Part shown: positions 63,876 through 64,000 of the stretch, one piece after another | Layout of the letters: each line of letters opens with the position of its first letter | Position numbering within the stretch: the first letter of the stretch is position 1 | DNA from: Cristatella mucedo | Taxonomy: Eukaryota > Bryozoa > Phylactolaemata > Cristatellidae | Length of the DNA: 64,000 nt | Reading direction: 5' to 3' | Assembly (NCBI GenBank): GCA_009760855.2 | Contig: WPIO01000113.1 | Location: 382,001-446,000, forward strand | The notes under the pieces: generated by a model | Databases searched by the model: none | What the model was told of the DNA's origin: nothing | Seen by the model: the letters and a program-made list of their open reading frames with translations, nothing else | Position numbers and translations under genes: made by a program

Positions 63876-63932
63876 AGCTAAACTGACCATGTGCATGACC
63901 CCAGAGGGGTCATGCACATGGTCAGTTTAGCT
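63876..63932. repeat. Perfect 27-bp inverted repeat, 3-nt loop
   Basis: Arm 63,876-63,902 (AGCTAAACTGACCATGTGCA, then TGACCCC) and arm 63,906-63,932 are exact reverse complements around AGA. The arm resembles the L2-A 3' UTR block CTGACCCTGTGCATGTCACC. Confidence 0.95.
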
Positions 63933-63939
63933 TCTTGAA

Positions 63940-64000
63940 AATATTGTCATGTCAGGGGATGTCGAGACTCAAGTCCGAAGTGCGTTCCAGGCTCCGGTAG
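63940..64000 (-). mobile_element. L2-A ORF2 C-terminal scrap at the window edge
   Basis: GTCATGTCAGGGGATGTCGA and GTGCGTTCCAGGCTCCGGTA match the reversed codons for SPDLTTF and AWNSLPT. It continues beyond the window. Confidence 0.7.

Noticed and set aside
1-64000. CRISPR arrays, bacterial operons or ribosome-binding sites
   Set aside because: No spaced identical repeats, no gene density and no prokaryotic signals; all repeats fit eukaryotic transposons or microsatellites.

Overview
This window looks like repeat-rich intergenic DNA from an animal genome, most likely a non-mammalian metazoan and probably an invertebrate. The evidence is: long TGERP-linked C2H2 zinc-finger arrays, L2-clade LINEs in every state of decay, tRNA-derived SINEs, hAT (ZMYM1-like, DUF4371) transposase relics, one small LTR retrotransposon, long microsatellites, and no operon-like coding. 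I cannot name the species.

At least half of the window is mobile-element debris. The dominant family (called L2-A here) has a 3' end that folds into a hairpin followed by (ATT)n. The best copy (minus strand, about 21,954-24,007) keeps an uninterrupted 592-codon reverse-transcriptase ORF but has lost its endonuclease end. About thirty other L2-A pieces occur on both strands, many nested in one another. A second L2-like LINE (LINE-B) recurs at 25.7, 47.9, 56.1, 59.3, 61.0 and 61.6 kb, and a third (LINE-E) at 32.0 and 60.1 kb. One tRNA-derived SINE family is dispersed. A second tRNA-like SINE carries the L2-A hairpin tail and was presumably mobilised by it. Two unclassified same-orientation repeats recur: C (about 1.3 kb at 17.4, 40.7, 48.3 and 62.3 kb) and D (15.1, 40.2 and 60.7 kb).

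Layout. 0-15 kb: unique-looking sequence, a CpG-rich stretch at 5.3-6.7 kb, and decayed minus-strand L2-A. 15-29 kb: D and C repeats, the main L2-A copy, and weak exon-like stretches. 29.5-30.7 kb: a zinc-finger pseudogene. 32.9-39.9 kb: two broken hAT transposases, one split by a 1.9-kb inverted-repeat (foldback-like) element and the other by a 2-kb LTR retrotransposon. 40-45.4 kb: nested L2-A copies. 45.6-47.1 kb and 52.5-53.7 kb: two C2H2 zinc-finger ORFs (10 and 12 fingers) related to the pseudogene. 47-64 kb: further LINE, SINE and C/D repeats, ending in a 27-bp perfect palindrome.

The only convincing host-type genes are the two zinc-finger ORFs. They form a same-strand paralogue set with the 29.5-kb pseudogene. 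A KRAB-ZNF-like role against the surrounding retroelements is conceivable, but nothing in the sequence demonstrates it. Element boundaries were read by eye and may be off by tens of bases.
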